Under the pieces are notes generated by a model that saw only the letters and a program-made list of their open reading frames with translations, did no database searches and had not been told where the DNA came from. The position numbers and the translations under genes were made by a program. This document shows positions 19,554 through 29,248 of a stretch of 64,000 nucleotides of DNA, piece after piece (the stretch's first letter is position 1; every line of letters starts with the position of its first letter). The DNA is from Noviherbaspirillum sp. Root189 (GTDB taxonomy: Bacteria > Pseudomonadota > Gammaproteobacteria > Burkholderiales > Burkholderiaceae_D). The DNA lies in contig NZ_LMHZ01000006.1 of the NCBI RefSeq assembly GCF_001428545.1, positions 1-64,000 of the forward strand, given 5' to 3'.

Positions 19554-19728
19554 GATGGTATCGGGAAACCGGAAAGAAAAATCATACACCAGCACCGGCT
19601 TCAGATTGCATTCTGCCTGGCAAAACGCCGTCACACCACCGTGTGCAAAAATTGATGCAAGTCAACTTGCCCTCATAGGCATTCCCGTCCGTTTGCGTTA
19701 AAGTCGTGAAATACACATGGAGCACATC

Positions 19729-20265
19729 ATGACGACGGAAACAGCAACACTGGGCGGGGGATGCTTCTGGTGTCTGGAAGCGGTCTATCAGGAATTGAGA
19801 GGGATACTGCATGTGGAGTCGGGTTACACCGGCGGCCATGTAGCCAATCCAAGCTATGAACAGGTATGCGACGGCGACACCGGTCACGCCGAAGTCGTAC
19901 GGCTGGAATTCGATCCGGCCCAGGTAAGCTACCGCGAGATCCTCGAAATATTTTTCACCATCCACGATCCGACCACGCTGAATCGTCAGGGTAATGATGT
20001 TGGTACGCAGTATCGTTCGGTCATCTACTACCATACCCCTGAACAGCACGACATCGCCAAGCAGGTCATTGCCTGCATGGCCAGCGTATGGGATGCGCCT
20101 ATCGTCACCGAACTGAGTCCCGCCGAAACGTATTACAAGGCGGAAGACTATCACCAGAATTATTTCCGCCAGCATCCGCTGCAGGGCTACTGCGCGTTTG
20201 TAGTCGCACCCAAGGTGGCAAAGTTCCGGAAAATGTTCACCGACAGGCTGAATACGCCGGCCTAG
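19729..20265 (+). CDS. msrA: Peptide methionine sulfoxide reductase A
   Basis: A 178-residue enzyme reducing the S epimer of methionine sulfoxide in proteins. The active-site motif GGCFWC is at residues 9-14, followed by GYTGGHVANPSYEQVCDG, FDPAQVSYREIL and EDYHQNYF, all standard for MsrA. The ATG at 19729 is preferred over one 12 bases upstream because GGAG lies between them at the right spacing. It is divergent from the HTH regulator gene. Confidence 0.96.
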   Translation: MTTETATLGGGCFWCLEAVYQELRGILHVESGYTGGHVANPSYEQVCDGDTGHAEVVRLEFDPAQVSYREILEIFFTIHDPTTLNRQGNDVGTQYRSVIYYHTPEQHDIAKQVIACMASVWDAPIVTELSPAETYYKAEDYHQNYFRQHPLQGYCAFVVAPKVAKFRKMFTDRLNTPA

Positions 20266-20351
20266 CAGTAATAGCCGCGCCACAGGCATTCTCCGAGGCA
20301 GCGCCGATCAAGACGTCGTGCCGCAGGCGCTGCATCTGATGCCACATCCAG

Positions 20352-21557
20352 TCAGTGCTGATAAATGTACCGGCGCGACCAAGGTAGCACCGACCCATCG
20401 CTTCCCGCTTTCGCGCAGATGACCTGGTAGAGCGAAACCCAGTCATTTGCGAACGCATAGGCGCAGCCCGCAAGATACACACGCCAGATGCGGAAGCGCC
20501 GGTCGTCCACCATGGTCTTCAGACGCTCTGTGTGGTTCTCGAAATTTTCTGCCCAAATACCGCAGGTTTTTGCGTAATGCCTGCGCAGATTCTCCACGTC
20601 GTAAGCCTCGAGCCCACCTTCCTGCATGGCTTTGAGCACGGTGCCTATGTGCACCAGTTCGCCATGCGGAAAAACGTACTGCTCGATAAACTCGCCGCCG
20701 CCATAAGCGGTTTCGCCATCCTTGGGGTCAGTGGTGGTAATCCCGTGATTCATCGCCAGGCCGCCGTCTGCAAGTAGTGCGTTTACTTTCGCGAAGTACT
20801 CCGCGAGGTGTCGCGCGCCGACATGCTCAAACATGCCGACGCTGGTGATGCGGTCAAAGCGACCGCTGATGTCGCGATAATCCTGCATGCGGATTTCGAC
20901 GCGATTGGACAAGCCCGCACGGGCGATTCTTTCCTTCGCCAGGTCGTACTGGTTTTGCGAGAGCGTGACACCAACGCAGCGCGCGCCGAATTTTTCTGCG
21001 GCACGCTTGACCAGGGCTCCCCAGCCACAACCAATGTCGAGCAGTGTGTCGCCGGGCCGCACCTGAAGCTTGGTCAGGATGTGATCGATTTTCTTGAGCT
21101 GGGCGGTTGCCAGGTCTTCCGTACCGTTTTCAAAGTAGGCACAGGAGTACACCATGTTTTCGTCGAGCCAGGTACTGTAGAACTCATTGGAAACATCGTA
21201 GTGATAGCGGATCGCTTCCTCGTCACGTTTCTTCGTATGGTGAAAGGACCGCGCGATGCGTGCAAATTTTCCTTCGGGTTGCAGCGTGTGACGCGCCAGC
21301 AAATTGGCGACTGAAATGATTTCATTGGCCCGGCCTTCAACCTCGATCTTGCCTTCGACGTAAGCGGTGCCGAGATTAAAGAGCGAGGGAGTCAACAGAT
21401 AGCTCAGCGCCGATACATGCGGCACCCTGACCGTGACTTGCGGCGTCGGCGCGCCAAGGTCAAGCCGTTGACCGTTCCATAATTCCAGCCTCAAGGGCAC
21501 GGCTGCCTGACTGCGGATGGTGTCTGCCCAACTTCCCAGTTTCTTTTCCCAAAACAC
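20352..21557 (-). CDS. cfa: Cyclopropane-fatty-acyl-phospholipid synthase
   Basis: A 401-residue SAM-dependent methyltransferase that adds a methylene bridge to unsaturated acyl chains in membrane phospholipids. The N-terminal lipid-binding domain is followed by RYHYDVSNEFY, the SAM motif LLDIGCGWGAL, and the C-terminal YLAGCAYAFANDWV containing the conserved cysteine corresponding to Cys354 of E. coli Cfa. It is convergent with msrA and lies downstream of pdxH on the same strand. Confidence 0.95.
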   Translation of the reverse strand: MFWEKKLGSWADTIRSQAAVPLRLELWNGQRLDLGAPTPQVTVRVPHVSALSYLLTPSLFNLGTAYVEGKIEVEGRANEIISVANLLARHTLQPEGKFARIARSFHHTKKRDEEAIRYHYDVSNEFYSTWLDENMVYSCAYFENGTEDLATAQLKKIDHILTKLQVRPGDTLLDIGCGWGALVKRAAEKFGARCVGVTLSQNQYDLAKERIARAGLSNRVEIRMQDYRDISGRFDRITSVGMFEHVGARHLAEYFAKVNALLADGGLAMNHGITTTDPKDGETAYGGGEFIEQYVFPHGELVHIGTVLKAMQEGGLEAYDVENLRRHYAKTCGIWAENFENHTERLKTMVDDRRFRIWRVYLAGCAYAFANDWVSLYQVICAKAGSDGSVLPWSRRYIYQH

Positions 21558-21627
21558 GATATGTCCTCCGTGCCAAACGGATTAATCGGTGATGCGATGT
21601 CGACGTGGTAGCTGCTTGTACGGACTG

Positions 21628-22266
21628 CTACGGCTGCAGCCTTTGCCGTTGCCAGGTACCGTCGGCTTGCAAGCGATACGCGATCCGGTCGTGGAACCGC
21701 GACGGACGACCCTGCCAGAATTCGATGTAGTCCGGCACCAGCCTGTAGCCGCCCCAGTGCGCAGGACGGACAGGCTGCTCCCCATACGCTTGCTCGACCT
21801 GCGTGAAGCGCTGTTCCATCGCTTCGCGGCTGTCGATCGGCTGGCTCTGCGACGAAGCGATTGCGCCGAGCCGGCTCTTTAACGGACGGCTCTGGAAGTA
21901 GGCATCGCTTTCGGTGGCAGAGATGCGCTCGACGCGGCCTTCAATGCGAACCTGTCGCTCCAGTTCTATCCAGTAAAACAACAGTGCGGCGTACTTGTTT
22001 TGCTCTAGTTCATTTCCCTTGCGGCTATCGTAGTTGGTAAAGAACGTGAATCCGCGTGCATCGATGTCCTTGATCAGCAGGATGCGCGACGACGGTCGTC
22101 CATTCGCGCCTACCGTCGAGACCGACATCGCATTCGCTTCCCGTACCTGGGCGGCAATGGCTTCGCCAAACCACGTTGAAAATTGTTGTATCGGATCCGG
22201 ATGCACATCCTGTTCGGTCAGGCTGGCACGGCTGTAATCTATACGCAGATCTGCTATCGACATCAT
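21628..22266 (-). CDS. pdxH: Pyridoxine/pyridoxamine 5'-phosphate oxidase
   Basis: A 212-residue FMN enzyme that oxidises PNP or PMP to pyridoxal phosphate, the cofactor used by ilvE, hisC, serC and cysM of this window. Hallmarks are [26 protein letters not shown] (FMN and phosphate contacts), [19 protein letters not shown] and the C-terminal [18 protein letters not shown] lies just before two adjacent ATG codons (22266 and 22263); spacing favours the second, a one-residue difference. Confidence 0.96.
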   Translation of the reverse strand: MMSIADLRIDYSRASLTEQDVHPDPIQQFSTWFGEAIAAQVREANAMSVSTVGANGRPSSRILLIKDIDARGFTFFTNYDSRKGNELEQNKYAALLFYWIELERQVRIEGRVERISATESDAYFQSRPLKSRLGAIASSQSQPIDSREAMEQRFTQVEQAYGEQPVRPAHWGGYRLVPDYIEFWQGRPSRFHDRIAYRLQADGTWQRQRLQP

Positions 22267-22455
22267 GTTTCCTGTAAGGGTATGACACTGCGGCGCAGCC
22301 AGGGTGCTGAGGAGCGGCGCCGATATGGTCTATTTATTATCGCCGATCCAGGGATTCTTCCCGGTTGCATGGTCGTACGCGCAGTGATCACCACTATCGA
22401 CGATAACGCCGCGGCCCGAAGTTTCATTGTTCTAAATCAATGTTCTCCTGAAACC

Positions 22456-23619
22456 TTAACCGCTTTGGCATTTGCGCCACGCCAGCGGCAGGCCGGCACT
22501 GATCATTGCGCTCATGCTCCAGAACACCACGGTCAGTCCCAGTGCTGCGCCGGCACCGCCAAACGCCAGTGGCAACGCAACCTGACACGCATTGCCGATC
22601 ATGACCCTGATCCCGACTGCTTCCGCGGCGCGCCCGGGTGGTGAGGCATGATGCAGCAGCGCCAGCATATTCGGCTGGCTGGCGCCCACTGCCAGGCCAA
22701 GAATGGCAGCGACGATCATCATCGACAGCGGCTGGTGCATAAAGGGGAACAAGGCATAGCAGACCGCCGCCAGGGCCAGCGCGAAGGTCAGCACCTGCCA
22801 CTCGCTGCGATGCCGTGCAATCCATGGCATCGCAAGGCGAACCAGAAAGGTCGCTACGGAAAAGCATCCGAGGATGAGTCCGATGGTCGATGCGGAAAAG
22901 CCGGAATGCGTCCCATGAATAGGCAGCACGAAGGTGAACAGGTCCCACGCCGATGAGAGCAGGGTGCCGATCAGATAGATGCGCCGCATCTCGGGTTGGC
23001 GCAGCAGGTCCAGCATGCCGCCGACGTGTCGATCGTCCGTGGTGACAGGAATTGGTGTATGAATCCTCCCAAGCCTGCCGAACAGACCGATACCGAATGC
23101 CCCAAGGGCAAACAGGCAGAAGACCATAAAGCTGATCCAGAAGCTCGCGTGGTCGATGACAAGACCGGCTACCACGGGTCCGCAGAATCCGGAAATCGAA
23201 AAGCCCAGCGCCAGCCAGCTGAAATTGGTGGAGCGCGTTTCATTGCTGCTCATGGCTCCTACCGTATGCTGGGCCGCGACCTGGATCACCATGAAGCCGG
23301 TACCGATTAACAGCGTCGCGAGATATAAAACCGGAAGTCCACTGATCAGGCCCGGCAGCATGCAGCCCAGCGTCATCGCCCCCGCGCCCAGTACCACTGG
23401 CCTGACGATGCCGATCCTGTCGATGAGGCGTCCCATCGGCACCGCGAACAGCATCGGAAATAATGAAAACAAGGCAATCAGGATGCCTACCGTCAGCGCC
23501 GATGCGTGCAATGACAATGCATACAGTGACGTGGTGATGCGCGCGCCGGCCAACGCAATGTGGGCTGTCAGCGACACCAGAATCAGTTTGACAAGGGAAA
23601 GTGAGGGAAGCACTGACAA
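22456..23619 (-). CDS. MFS transporter
   Basis: A 387-residue membrane protein with about twelve hydrophobic segments and the major facilitator loop GRLIDRIG between helices 2 and 3. The sequence (SLYALSLHASALTVGILIALFS) fits a drug/proton antiporter-like subfamily, but the substrate cannot be read. It stands alone, 190 bases upstream of pdxH and divergent from tcdA. Confidence 0.85.
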   Translation of the reverse strand: MSVLPSLSLVKLILVSLTAHIALAGARITTSLYALSLHASALTVGILIALFSLFPMLFAVPMGRLIDRIGIVRPVVLGAGAMTLGCMLPGLISGLPVLYLATLLIGTGFMVIQVAAQHTVGAMSSNETRSTNFSWLALGFSISGFCGPVVAGLVIDHASFWISFMVFCLFALGAFGIGLFGRLGRIHTPIPVTTDDRHVGGMLDLLRQPEMRRIYLIGTLLSSAWDLFTFVLPIHGTHSGFSASTIGLILGCFSVATFLVRLAMPWIARHRSEWQVLTFALALAAVCYALFPFMHQPLSMMIVAAILGLAVGASQPNMLALLHHASPPGRAAEAVGIRVMIGNACQVALPLAFGGAGAALGLTVVFWSMSAMISAGLPLAWRKCQSG

Positions 23620-23734
23620 AGAGGTAAGGAAACGAGGCTGAAGTCGTGTTGAAGTGATATTGGGGTGATGCTGAAGGCAGGAAAAATCATTCTAGAGGAA
23701 AATTTCCGCGGTTGCCTCGCGTTAAAATAACGAG

Positions 23735-24604
23735 ATGAACGCAATTATTTCTTTCCCTCAGCCGTCTGGACATATTGATAACGACATCGACTTCGATCGT
23801 CGGTTCGGCGGCATTGCGCGCCTGTATGGTGATGCGGCGCTAGCCCGTTTTCGCGATGCGCATGTGTGCGTGGTAGGCGTCGGTGGCGTCGGCTCGTGGA
23901 TTGTTGAAGCACTGGCAAGAAGCGCCATCGGGCACATCACCATGATCGATCTGGACAATGTCGCCGAATCCAACGTCAACCGCCAGATCCATGCGCTGAC
24001 CGATACCCTTGGCATGGCCAAGGTGAGCGCACTGGCTGCGCGTATTGCGCAGATCAACCCGTATTGCCAAGTCACCGAGATCGAAGAGTTTATCGATCCC
24101 GACAACCTCGACCAGATGATCGGTGCGGGCGGCTATGACTACGTTATTGACGCGATCGACAGCGTCAAGGCAAAGACCGCATTAATCGCATATTGCCGTG
24201 CAAAGAAGATTCCGCTGGTCACCATCGGCGGCGCCGGCGGACAGATCGACCCGACGCGCATCGAGATTCGTGATCTCTGCCGGACCGAGCAGGAACCGTT
24301 GCTGGCAAAGGTGCGCAAGCGTCTGCGTCAAGAGTATGGGTTTCCGCGCGGAACCAAGAACAAGTTTGGCATCGATGCCGTGTTTTCCACGGAACCGTTG
24401 CGGTTTCCAGAAACAGGCGAGGCCTGCGAGATCGACGCCGTGGAGGATGGCGATGACCGGGCCGGTATCACCGGATTGAATTGCGCAGGCTTCGGATCAG
24501 CGATGGTGGTGACGGCGAGTTTCGGCCTGGTGGCTGCAGCACAGGTATTGAAGAAACTGGCAGCCGACGCTGCTGCGGGTGCGCGGGACGCGCAGGCCGC
24601 GTGA
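23735..24604 (+). CDS. tcdA: tRNA threonylcarbamoyladenosine dehydratase
   Basis: A 289-residue E1-like (ThiF/MoeB fold) enzyme that uses ATP to cyclise t6A37 of tRNA to ct6A. Signature stretches are RFGGIARLYG at the N terminus, VVGVGGVGSWIVEALARS (ATP loop), DLDNVAESNVNRQ and VIDAIDSVKAK. It works on the product of the pathway begun by the Sua5-type gene at 9.3-10.4 kb. It is convergent with thpR (7-base gap) and divergent from the MFS gene. Confidence 0.94.
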   Translation: MNAIISFPQPSGHIDNDIDFDRRFGGIARLYGDAALARFRDAHVCVVGVGGVGSWIVEALARSAIGHITMIDLDNVAESNVNRQIHALTDTLGMAKVSALAARIAQINPYCQVTEIEEFIDPDNLDQMIGAGGYDYVIDAIDSVKAKTALIAYCRAKKIPLVTIGGAGGQIDPTRIEIRDLCRTEQEPLLAKVRKRLRQEYGFPRGTKNKFGIDAVFSTEPLRFPETGEACEIDAVEDGDDRAGITGLNCAGFGSAMVVTASFGLVAAAQVLKKLAADAAAGARDAQAA

Positions 24605-24611
24605 ACCTGGT

Positions 24612-25196
24612 TTAGCGCGAAGGCGCACCGCTCATTTGTTCCCCAATCACTTCTCCCGGAACCCTCACTGCTTCGCCCAAAGTACGTGACGCCAGCACCC
24701 GATACTCGGATCCGCCCGGTCCGGTAATCGACTGCACCAGCGCTACCTCATCCGCGTGCCAGGTAATCGGATCGAATACCATATCCGCCGGCAGCGATGC
24801 ATCCCGAGCCAGCGTCACATGCGCTTTGAACGATGAAGGTGGCGTAAATACGATCCCGCTTTTCGCCAGTGCCGCGCACAGGGTCTGGTAAAGCGACATC
24901 AGGTCATCCGGCGTTTGATGCGGCCCCACCCAGGCAATCCGGTTACGCGGAAAATAGCCGACCTTATCCAGGGTCAGCACCAAATCCGGCTGCGGCAGGT
25001 GGGCAAGCATGTCCTTCAATGGAGGCAATACAGCGATCGGCTGCTGTCCGAGAAAGGCCAGCGTGAGATGAAGATTGTTGTAATGTACCTTGCGACCCTG
25101 CATGGGGACTTGCAATTGCATCAGCGAGGTCCGGGTTGCATCATCCGGCCACAGCGCAAAAAACAGGCGCATCGATTCTGTCGTGTGTTTGCTCAT
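24612..25196 (-). CDS. thpR: RNA 2',3'-cyclic phosphodiesterase
   Basis: A 194-residue member of the 2H phosphoesterase family (LigT/ThpR), which opens 2',3'-cyclic phosphate ends and has weak 2'-5' RNA ligase activity. Both HxTx motifs are present: HLTLAFLG around residue 48 and HVTLARD around residue 130. The start at 25196 (MSKHTTES) is chosen on family length; a second ATG (MRLFFALW) is possible. It faces tcdA. Confidence 0.88.
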   Translation of the reverse strand: MSKHTTESMRLFFALWPDDATRTSLMQLQVPMQGRKVHYNNLHLTLAFLGQQPIAVLPPLKDMLAHLPQPDLVLTLDKVGYFPRNRIAWVGPHQTPDDLMSLYQTLCAALAKSGIVFTPPSSFKAHVTLARDASLPADMVFDPITWHADEVALVQSITGPGGSEYRVLASRTLGEAVRVPGEVIGEQMSGAPSR

Positions 25197-25529
25197 GTCG
25201 GCTCTCTTCGTTCTGATTTGTTCCGGTAATGCGATACGCCGGCATGCGTTGCCACTCCAGGCGCCATTTCCTAATGGCAAAGCGCCGCACCGCACCGCGA
25301 TCGCTGAAGCTGTCTTTTTCGCTGCAGCAACAACATACCAAAGCGCTCATAGTCGTGATCGTGCGAAGCGAGTACAAGTTCCGCGTCGGACGATTGCAAT
25401 GTCCGGCCGAAAGTTTTTGCATTCTGCAATATCGCTGGACGCGAAGCCGTCAAGGCCATCACTCATGCACGTTTCACGGAAGGAAAAAACGGATCAAATC
25501 AGAAAATGGACCAAACCGGAGGCGAGTAT
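25197..25529. other. 333-bp gap with a possible metallophosphoesterase scrap
   Basis: No intact gene is seen between thpR and the GGDEF-EAL gene. On the minus strand, bases 25340-25363 translate as HDHDYERF, preceded in frame by ELVLAS. That string closely matches the metal-site motif (GHDHxYERF) of purple-acid/alkaline-phosphatase-type metallophosphoesterases. The frame is closed soon afterwards, so any such gene is only a scrap. Promoters for thpR would also lie here. Confidence 0.3.
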
Positions 25530-28292
25530 TTATGGTGCCGTAGTCGCTGCCTCATCATGCGACGGCAGCAGGAAACGCCGTTGCAGCAAGGCCCGCACGT
25601 CGGAAGCCGGAACCGGATGGGAAATGAAATATCCCTGGGCTTCGTCACACGCCATGGCGCGCAGTGCCTGCAACTGCTCCTTGGTTTCAACCCCTTCGGC
25701 GACCACACTCATCCCTAGTGCATGGGCCATGGACATGATGGCGCGGAAAAAGACTTCCCCTTCCGGTTTCTTGACGAGTTCGGCAGTAAAAGCACGATCC
25801 ACCTTCAGCCCATCCATCTCCAGTCGCTGCAATTGGGACAGCGATGAAAAACCTGTGCCAAAATCATCGACCAGCAGCTTCACCCCCATTGCACGCAGGG
25901 CGGTCATTTCGGCGGAAACCTCGGCATGTTCACCCATCATCGATGATTCGGTGATCTCGATTTCAACCAGATCCGGTTCGAGTCGATGCCTTTGCAGGCA
26001 GGCGGTCACCGTATGATGAATGTCGCCGTGATTGAACTGGTAAGGCGAGACATTGATCGACACCGGAACCAGCTTCAGGGGCATGGCTTTCCAGCGGGAG
26101 ATCTGTGCGCAGGCTTCTTCCAGAACCAGTTCGCCAAGTCGCAGGATCATGCCGGTTTCTTCCGCCAGCGGGATAAATTCCAGCGGCGGCACCAGCCCCA
26201 GATCAGGATGCTTCCAGCGTACCAGTGCTTCGAGTGAACGCAGCTCACCGGTCAGCGTATCGACCCGCGGCTGATAATGCAGAACGAATTGATTCTGGCT
26301 TAGCGCCAGCTGCAGGGCACGCTCCATGTCGAGGCGTGCTTTCAAGCGATCGGCCAGGCTTTGCTCGTAATAGCGGAAATGGCCCTTGCCGTCGGACTTC
26401 GCCTGGTACATCGCAATGTCTGCATTCTTCAGCAACGCTTCCGTGTCATGACCGTCGCGCGGAAAAATACTGATGCCGACCGACGCGCTGATCGCATGTT
26501 TGCCGTGCACCAGGTCAAAAGGATGATGAAAGGCCTGCGCAATCCGCGTCGCGGCGATGGCTATTTCATCCTGGTGTTCGACAGGATGCAGGATCACGGT
26601 GAATTCATCTCCGCCCAGGCGCACGACATGGTCGCCCGGGCGTACCAGCGATCTGAGTCGCTCGGCAGCGGAGCGCAGCAGTTCGTCCCCAGCCGAATGC
26701 CCATGCGAATCGTTGACGTTCTTGAAGTTGTCGAGGTCGACAAACATGAGTGCGAGCGCGCTGCCCGATTGCCGCGCAACGTCAAGCATGCCGGGAAGAT
26801 GATGCTTGAGCCAGTTCCGATTGGGAAGGAAGGTGAGGGCGTCTTCATTGGCCATGCGCGATAGTTCACGCTCATGCGCCTTGATGTGCGAAATATCCCT
26901 GAAGGTAATGGCCAGTCCCGCACCCGAGCGCACCAGCCGCCGGTGTACCCACTCGACGACGATGGGACTGCCCGGCGGGATCTTGGTTTCGTCTTCATAG
27001 AAGCCGGACTGCAACGCGTTCCGGTAAAGCTCCATGACTACCGGGAAGTAGGCCGGTGCATTCAACTGGGACGAGCGTGCACCGACAAACTGGTCGCGGC
27101 CCGCCCCATAAAACCATGCGCCCCGCTCGTTGCAATCGACCACTTCAAAATCGACGACGTTGCCGACGCGGTCACGCACGGCACGCAGCATGTAAAACCC
27201 TTCGTTGCCCCCTTCCGTGGCGAGCCGGTACGTTTCTTGAACTTCAAGCTGTTGTTGCTTGTGGCGTGCGCGCCGCAGGGACCATGCGCTTCCAAGTACA
27301 CTGAACAGCAGCAGTATCACGCTGGCGGCAATCGCCGCCTGCAAAATGTTGCGGCGAGCCTGTGCGTAAGAGAGCAGATATTCTTCCTGGGCGATTCCTG
27401 CCATGCCAATCAGCGGGTAAGCCGCAACCGGTATTGTCGCCACATAGCGCGGACGCTTATCGGGAAACCATTCTGGTCCGATCAGGCTGCCATTCTGTTG
27501 AGACGCACTGAGGGGCGGTATGCCGCGCAGGGCGTTCCTGGAGGTATAGGATTCATCCTCGGATACGGATGGTCCGATCTTGTATGCCAGCATTATGCTA
27601 TCCGCGCCAACCACGGCCAGCATGCCAAGCCTTCCAAGGCGTGAACCGTCAAAGAATGCGGTGAGATACCCGGGCGTGACCGAGACCAGGACGACGCCGT
27701 CAAAACTGCCGTCTTCACGTTCCAGTCGTCGGGTGAACTGGATGACCGGAACCTGCGAGGCCCGGCCGACAATCGGTGTCCCGATACGCAAGGCACGGGA
27801 AGGATTGTCGCGATGGTAGACAAAGTAGTCACGGTCATTGAACCGCATCAAGGCCGATCCTATAGGCCGGTTTGCGGTAACGGGCCGGCCTTCCGCGTTG
27901 ATGACTGTCGCCAGCGCATAGTGCGCCATCGGGAAAGCACCCTGGCTGCCGAGGTCTTCCAGGCGTAAGGACTGGCGGGAACGCTCCCACTGATATCTGA
28001 TCAGCAGCGTCAGCTGGTCAACCTGCTCGACTGTGCGGGCAATATAATCGGAATAAGTTTGTGACAGTGTCTGTGCTTCAGCCAGCGCGCTGATCTCGGC
28101 CTCGCGCCGTTCATCGCTCAGCGTGATTGCTGTCGTGACCCATAAGAGTGTGGCTAGTAACAGGGAGATTGCCGGCCACAGTATGACCGGCAGCATGCCG
28201 CGTCTGGCCTCTGGAAGAGAAAGAAGTTTGCCCCTGGTCGCTGTTGTGTCAGCATGGTTAGTCGACTCTGCCTGGTGGATGCAACGGTTCAT
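25530..28292 (-). CDS. Membrane GGDEF-EAL protein with extracytoplasmic sensor and PAS domain
   Basis: A 920-residue cyclic-di-GMP enzyme. One membrane helix at about residues 34-58 is followed by a periplasmic region of about 260 residues resembling a double-Cache sensor, and a second helix near residues 318-338. Then come a PAS-like domain, a GGDEF domain with intact RLGGDEF, and an EAL domain with EALVRWKHP, EITES and DDFGTGFSSL. Both active-site sets look complete, so it could make or hydrolyse c-di-GMP. The ATG at 28292 is preferred over a GTG 17 codons upstream that has no ribosome binding site. It stands alone. Confidence 0.88.
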   Translation of the reverse strand: MNRCIHQAESTNHADTTATRGKLLSLPEARRGMLPVILWPAISLLLATLLWVTTAITLSDERREAEISALAEAQTLSQTYSDYIARTVEQVDQLTLLIRYQWERSRQSLRLEDLGSQGAFPMAHYALATVINAEGRPVTANRPIGSALMRFNDRDYFVYHRDNPSRALRIGTPIVGRASQVPVIQFTRRLEREDGSFDGVVLVSVTPGYLTAFFDGSRLGRLGMLAVVGADSIMLAYKIGPSVSEDESYTSRNALRGIPPLSASQQNGSLIGPEWFPDKRPRYVATIPVAAYPLIGMAGIAQEEYLLSYAQARRNILQAAIAASVILLLFSVLGSAWSLRRARHKQQQLEVQETYRLATEGGNEGFYMLRAVRDRVGNVVDFEVVDCNERGAWFYGAGRDQFVGARSSQLNAPAYFPVVMELYRNALQSGFYEDETKIPPGSPIVVEWVHRRLVRSGAGLAITFRDISHIKAHERELSRMANEDALTFLPNRNWLKHHLPGMLDVARQSGSALALMFVDLDNFKNVNDSHGHSAGDELLRSAAERLRSLVRPGDHVVRLGGDEFTVILHPVEHQDEIAIAATRIAQAFHHPFDLVHGKHAISASVGISIFPRDGHDTEALLKNADIAMYQAKSDGKGHFRYYEQSLADRLKARLDMERALQLALSQNQFVLHYQPRVDTLTGELRSLEALVRWKHPDLGLVPPLEFIPLAEETGMILRLGELVLEEACAQISRWKAMPLKLVPVSINVSPYQFNHGDIHHTVTACLQRHRLEPDLVEIEITESSMMGEHAEVSAEMTALRAMGVKLLVDDFGTGFSSLSQLQRLEMDGLKVDRAFTAELVKKPEGEVFFRAIMSMAHALGMSVVAEGVETKEQLQALRAMACDEAQGYFISHPVPASDVRALLQRRFLLPSHDEAATTAP

Positions 28293-28463
28293 GCGGTCTC
28301 TGCAAACGCGATAGTCATGACCGGGCGATGTATCCCCGATCACTAAAGCCTGTCCGATCCATTCGACAGGTGCTGTTTATATTTTTGCAATTGACAATAC
28401 CACACTATCCCCGAAGTCGGGAAGGAGTGGGGCAAGGGGCGCAGGAAGTGCGTTTTCTGACAG

Positions 28464-28490
28464 AGGTACTTTCACGGCCTGAAAGTACCT
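28464..28490. repeat. Perfect 11-bp inverted repeat, 5-base loop
   Basis: AGGTACTTTCA (28464-28474), loop CGGCC, TGAAAGTACCT (28480-28490). It lies downstream of the 111-residue small protein gene and upstream of the GGDEF-EAL gene, both read leftward. A second smaller repeat (AGCCCG at 28511-28516 with CGGGCT at 28526-28531) is next to it. There is no T run, so a simple intrinsic terminator is not certain; a structured leader or a repeat unit are alternatives. Confidence 0.55.
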
Positions 28491-28545
28491 GCGAAGCGAG
28501 AAAACCGGGAAGCCCGCAGCAGGAACGGGCTAAGGACGTGGTAAG

Positions 28546-28881
28546 TCAGAACTCATTTTCGGTGAATGCGCGATTGGCGCGTTCTTCGGCGGCTTTCCAT
28601 GCCTCGGCTTCCGTCCCGAAAATGCCGGCGGGGATATAGGTTTCGGCGACCTCCGGTTCGCGTGTCAGACGCACATAAACCTGTGCTTCATAGGTATCGT
28701 CCGGTTGCTTGACGGCGAGGATGCGCGCCAGGTGCGTGCCGCTTTGCAGCATCCGCCCTGGTGTCGGCTGCTCGTCGCTCAGGCGCATTTCTTCGTCGCG
28801 TTCGACGTCACGTTGACCGGGAGTCTTTTCACCACTGCCGACGTCTGCTTCATCCAGCAAATGCTTGGTTTCTGGTGCCAT
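28546..28881 (-). CDS. Small acidic protein of unknown function
   Basis: A 111-residue soluble protein that I do not recognise. The first 40 residues are highly charged and probably disordered (LSDEQPTPG). The second half looks folded (TYEAQVYVRLTREPEVAETY, then an Ala/Glu-rich helix TEAEAWKAAEERANRAF). The gene has an unusually strong ribosome binding site, AAGGAGG, 6 bases before the ATG, which supports real expression. It is in the accessory block and has no functional partner next to it. Confidence 0.65.
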   Translation of the reverse strand: MAPETKHLLDEADVGSGEKTPGQRDVERDEEMRLSDEQPTPGRMLQSGTHLARILAVKQPDDTYEAQVYVRLTREPEVAETYIPAGIFGTEAEAWKAAEERANRAFTENEF

Positions 28882-29248
28882 GTAATCCTCCTTGTTTATA
28901 TTCCTTGCCTCTAAGATTGGCGTACGTCAGAAGCGGCGCCGGCAAGAATCTTTTTGTATGATGGCGGCAGAAAAGGATAGTTCTGCTTAACACGCACCGC
29001 GACGGACAACCGTGTTCCGACCCGCGTCACCGTGCGTAACGACTGGTTCGTTAACGGTAACCACAGGCAACGTCGAACCATCACATAAAGGCTTCGTCTA
29101 ATTTGCAGGAAATGCACGCACCGCACCAACCACGCCGGTCTACGTCACTTGAGTAACGGCAATCAGTCACCGGTCGACGCGACATCACGGTTTGCCGATG
29201 ATGATATTGCGGTGTACGGCTTAAACCCTATGACACAGGAGAATGCAG
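28882..29248. other. 367-bp intergenic region between divergent small genes
   Basis: The stretch separates the leftward 111-residue gene from the rightward 82-residue gene and must contain their promoters. Short open frames on the minus strand have no ribosome binding site or domain-like composition. No repeat or RNA structure stood out. Confidence 0.4.

Noticed and set aside
28293-28343. GTG start 17 codons upstream for the GGDEF-EAL protein
   Set aside because: No ribosome binding site precedes it and the extra residues are not conserved-looking; the ATG at 28292 was used.
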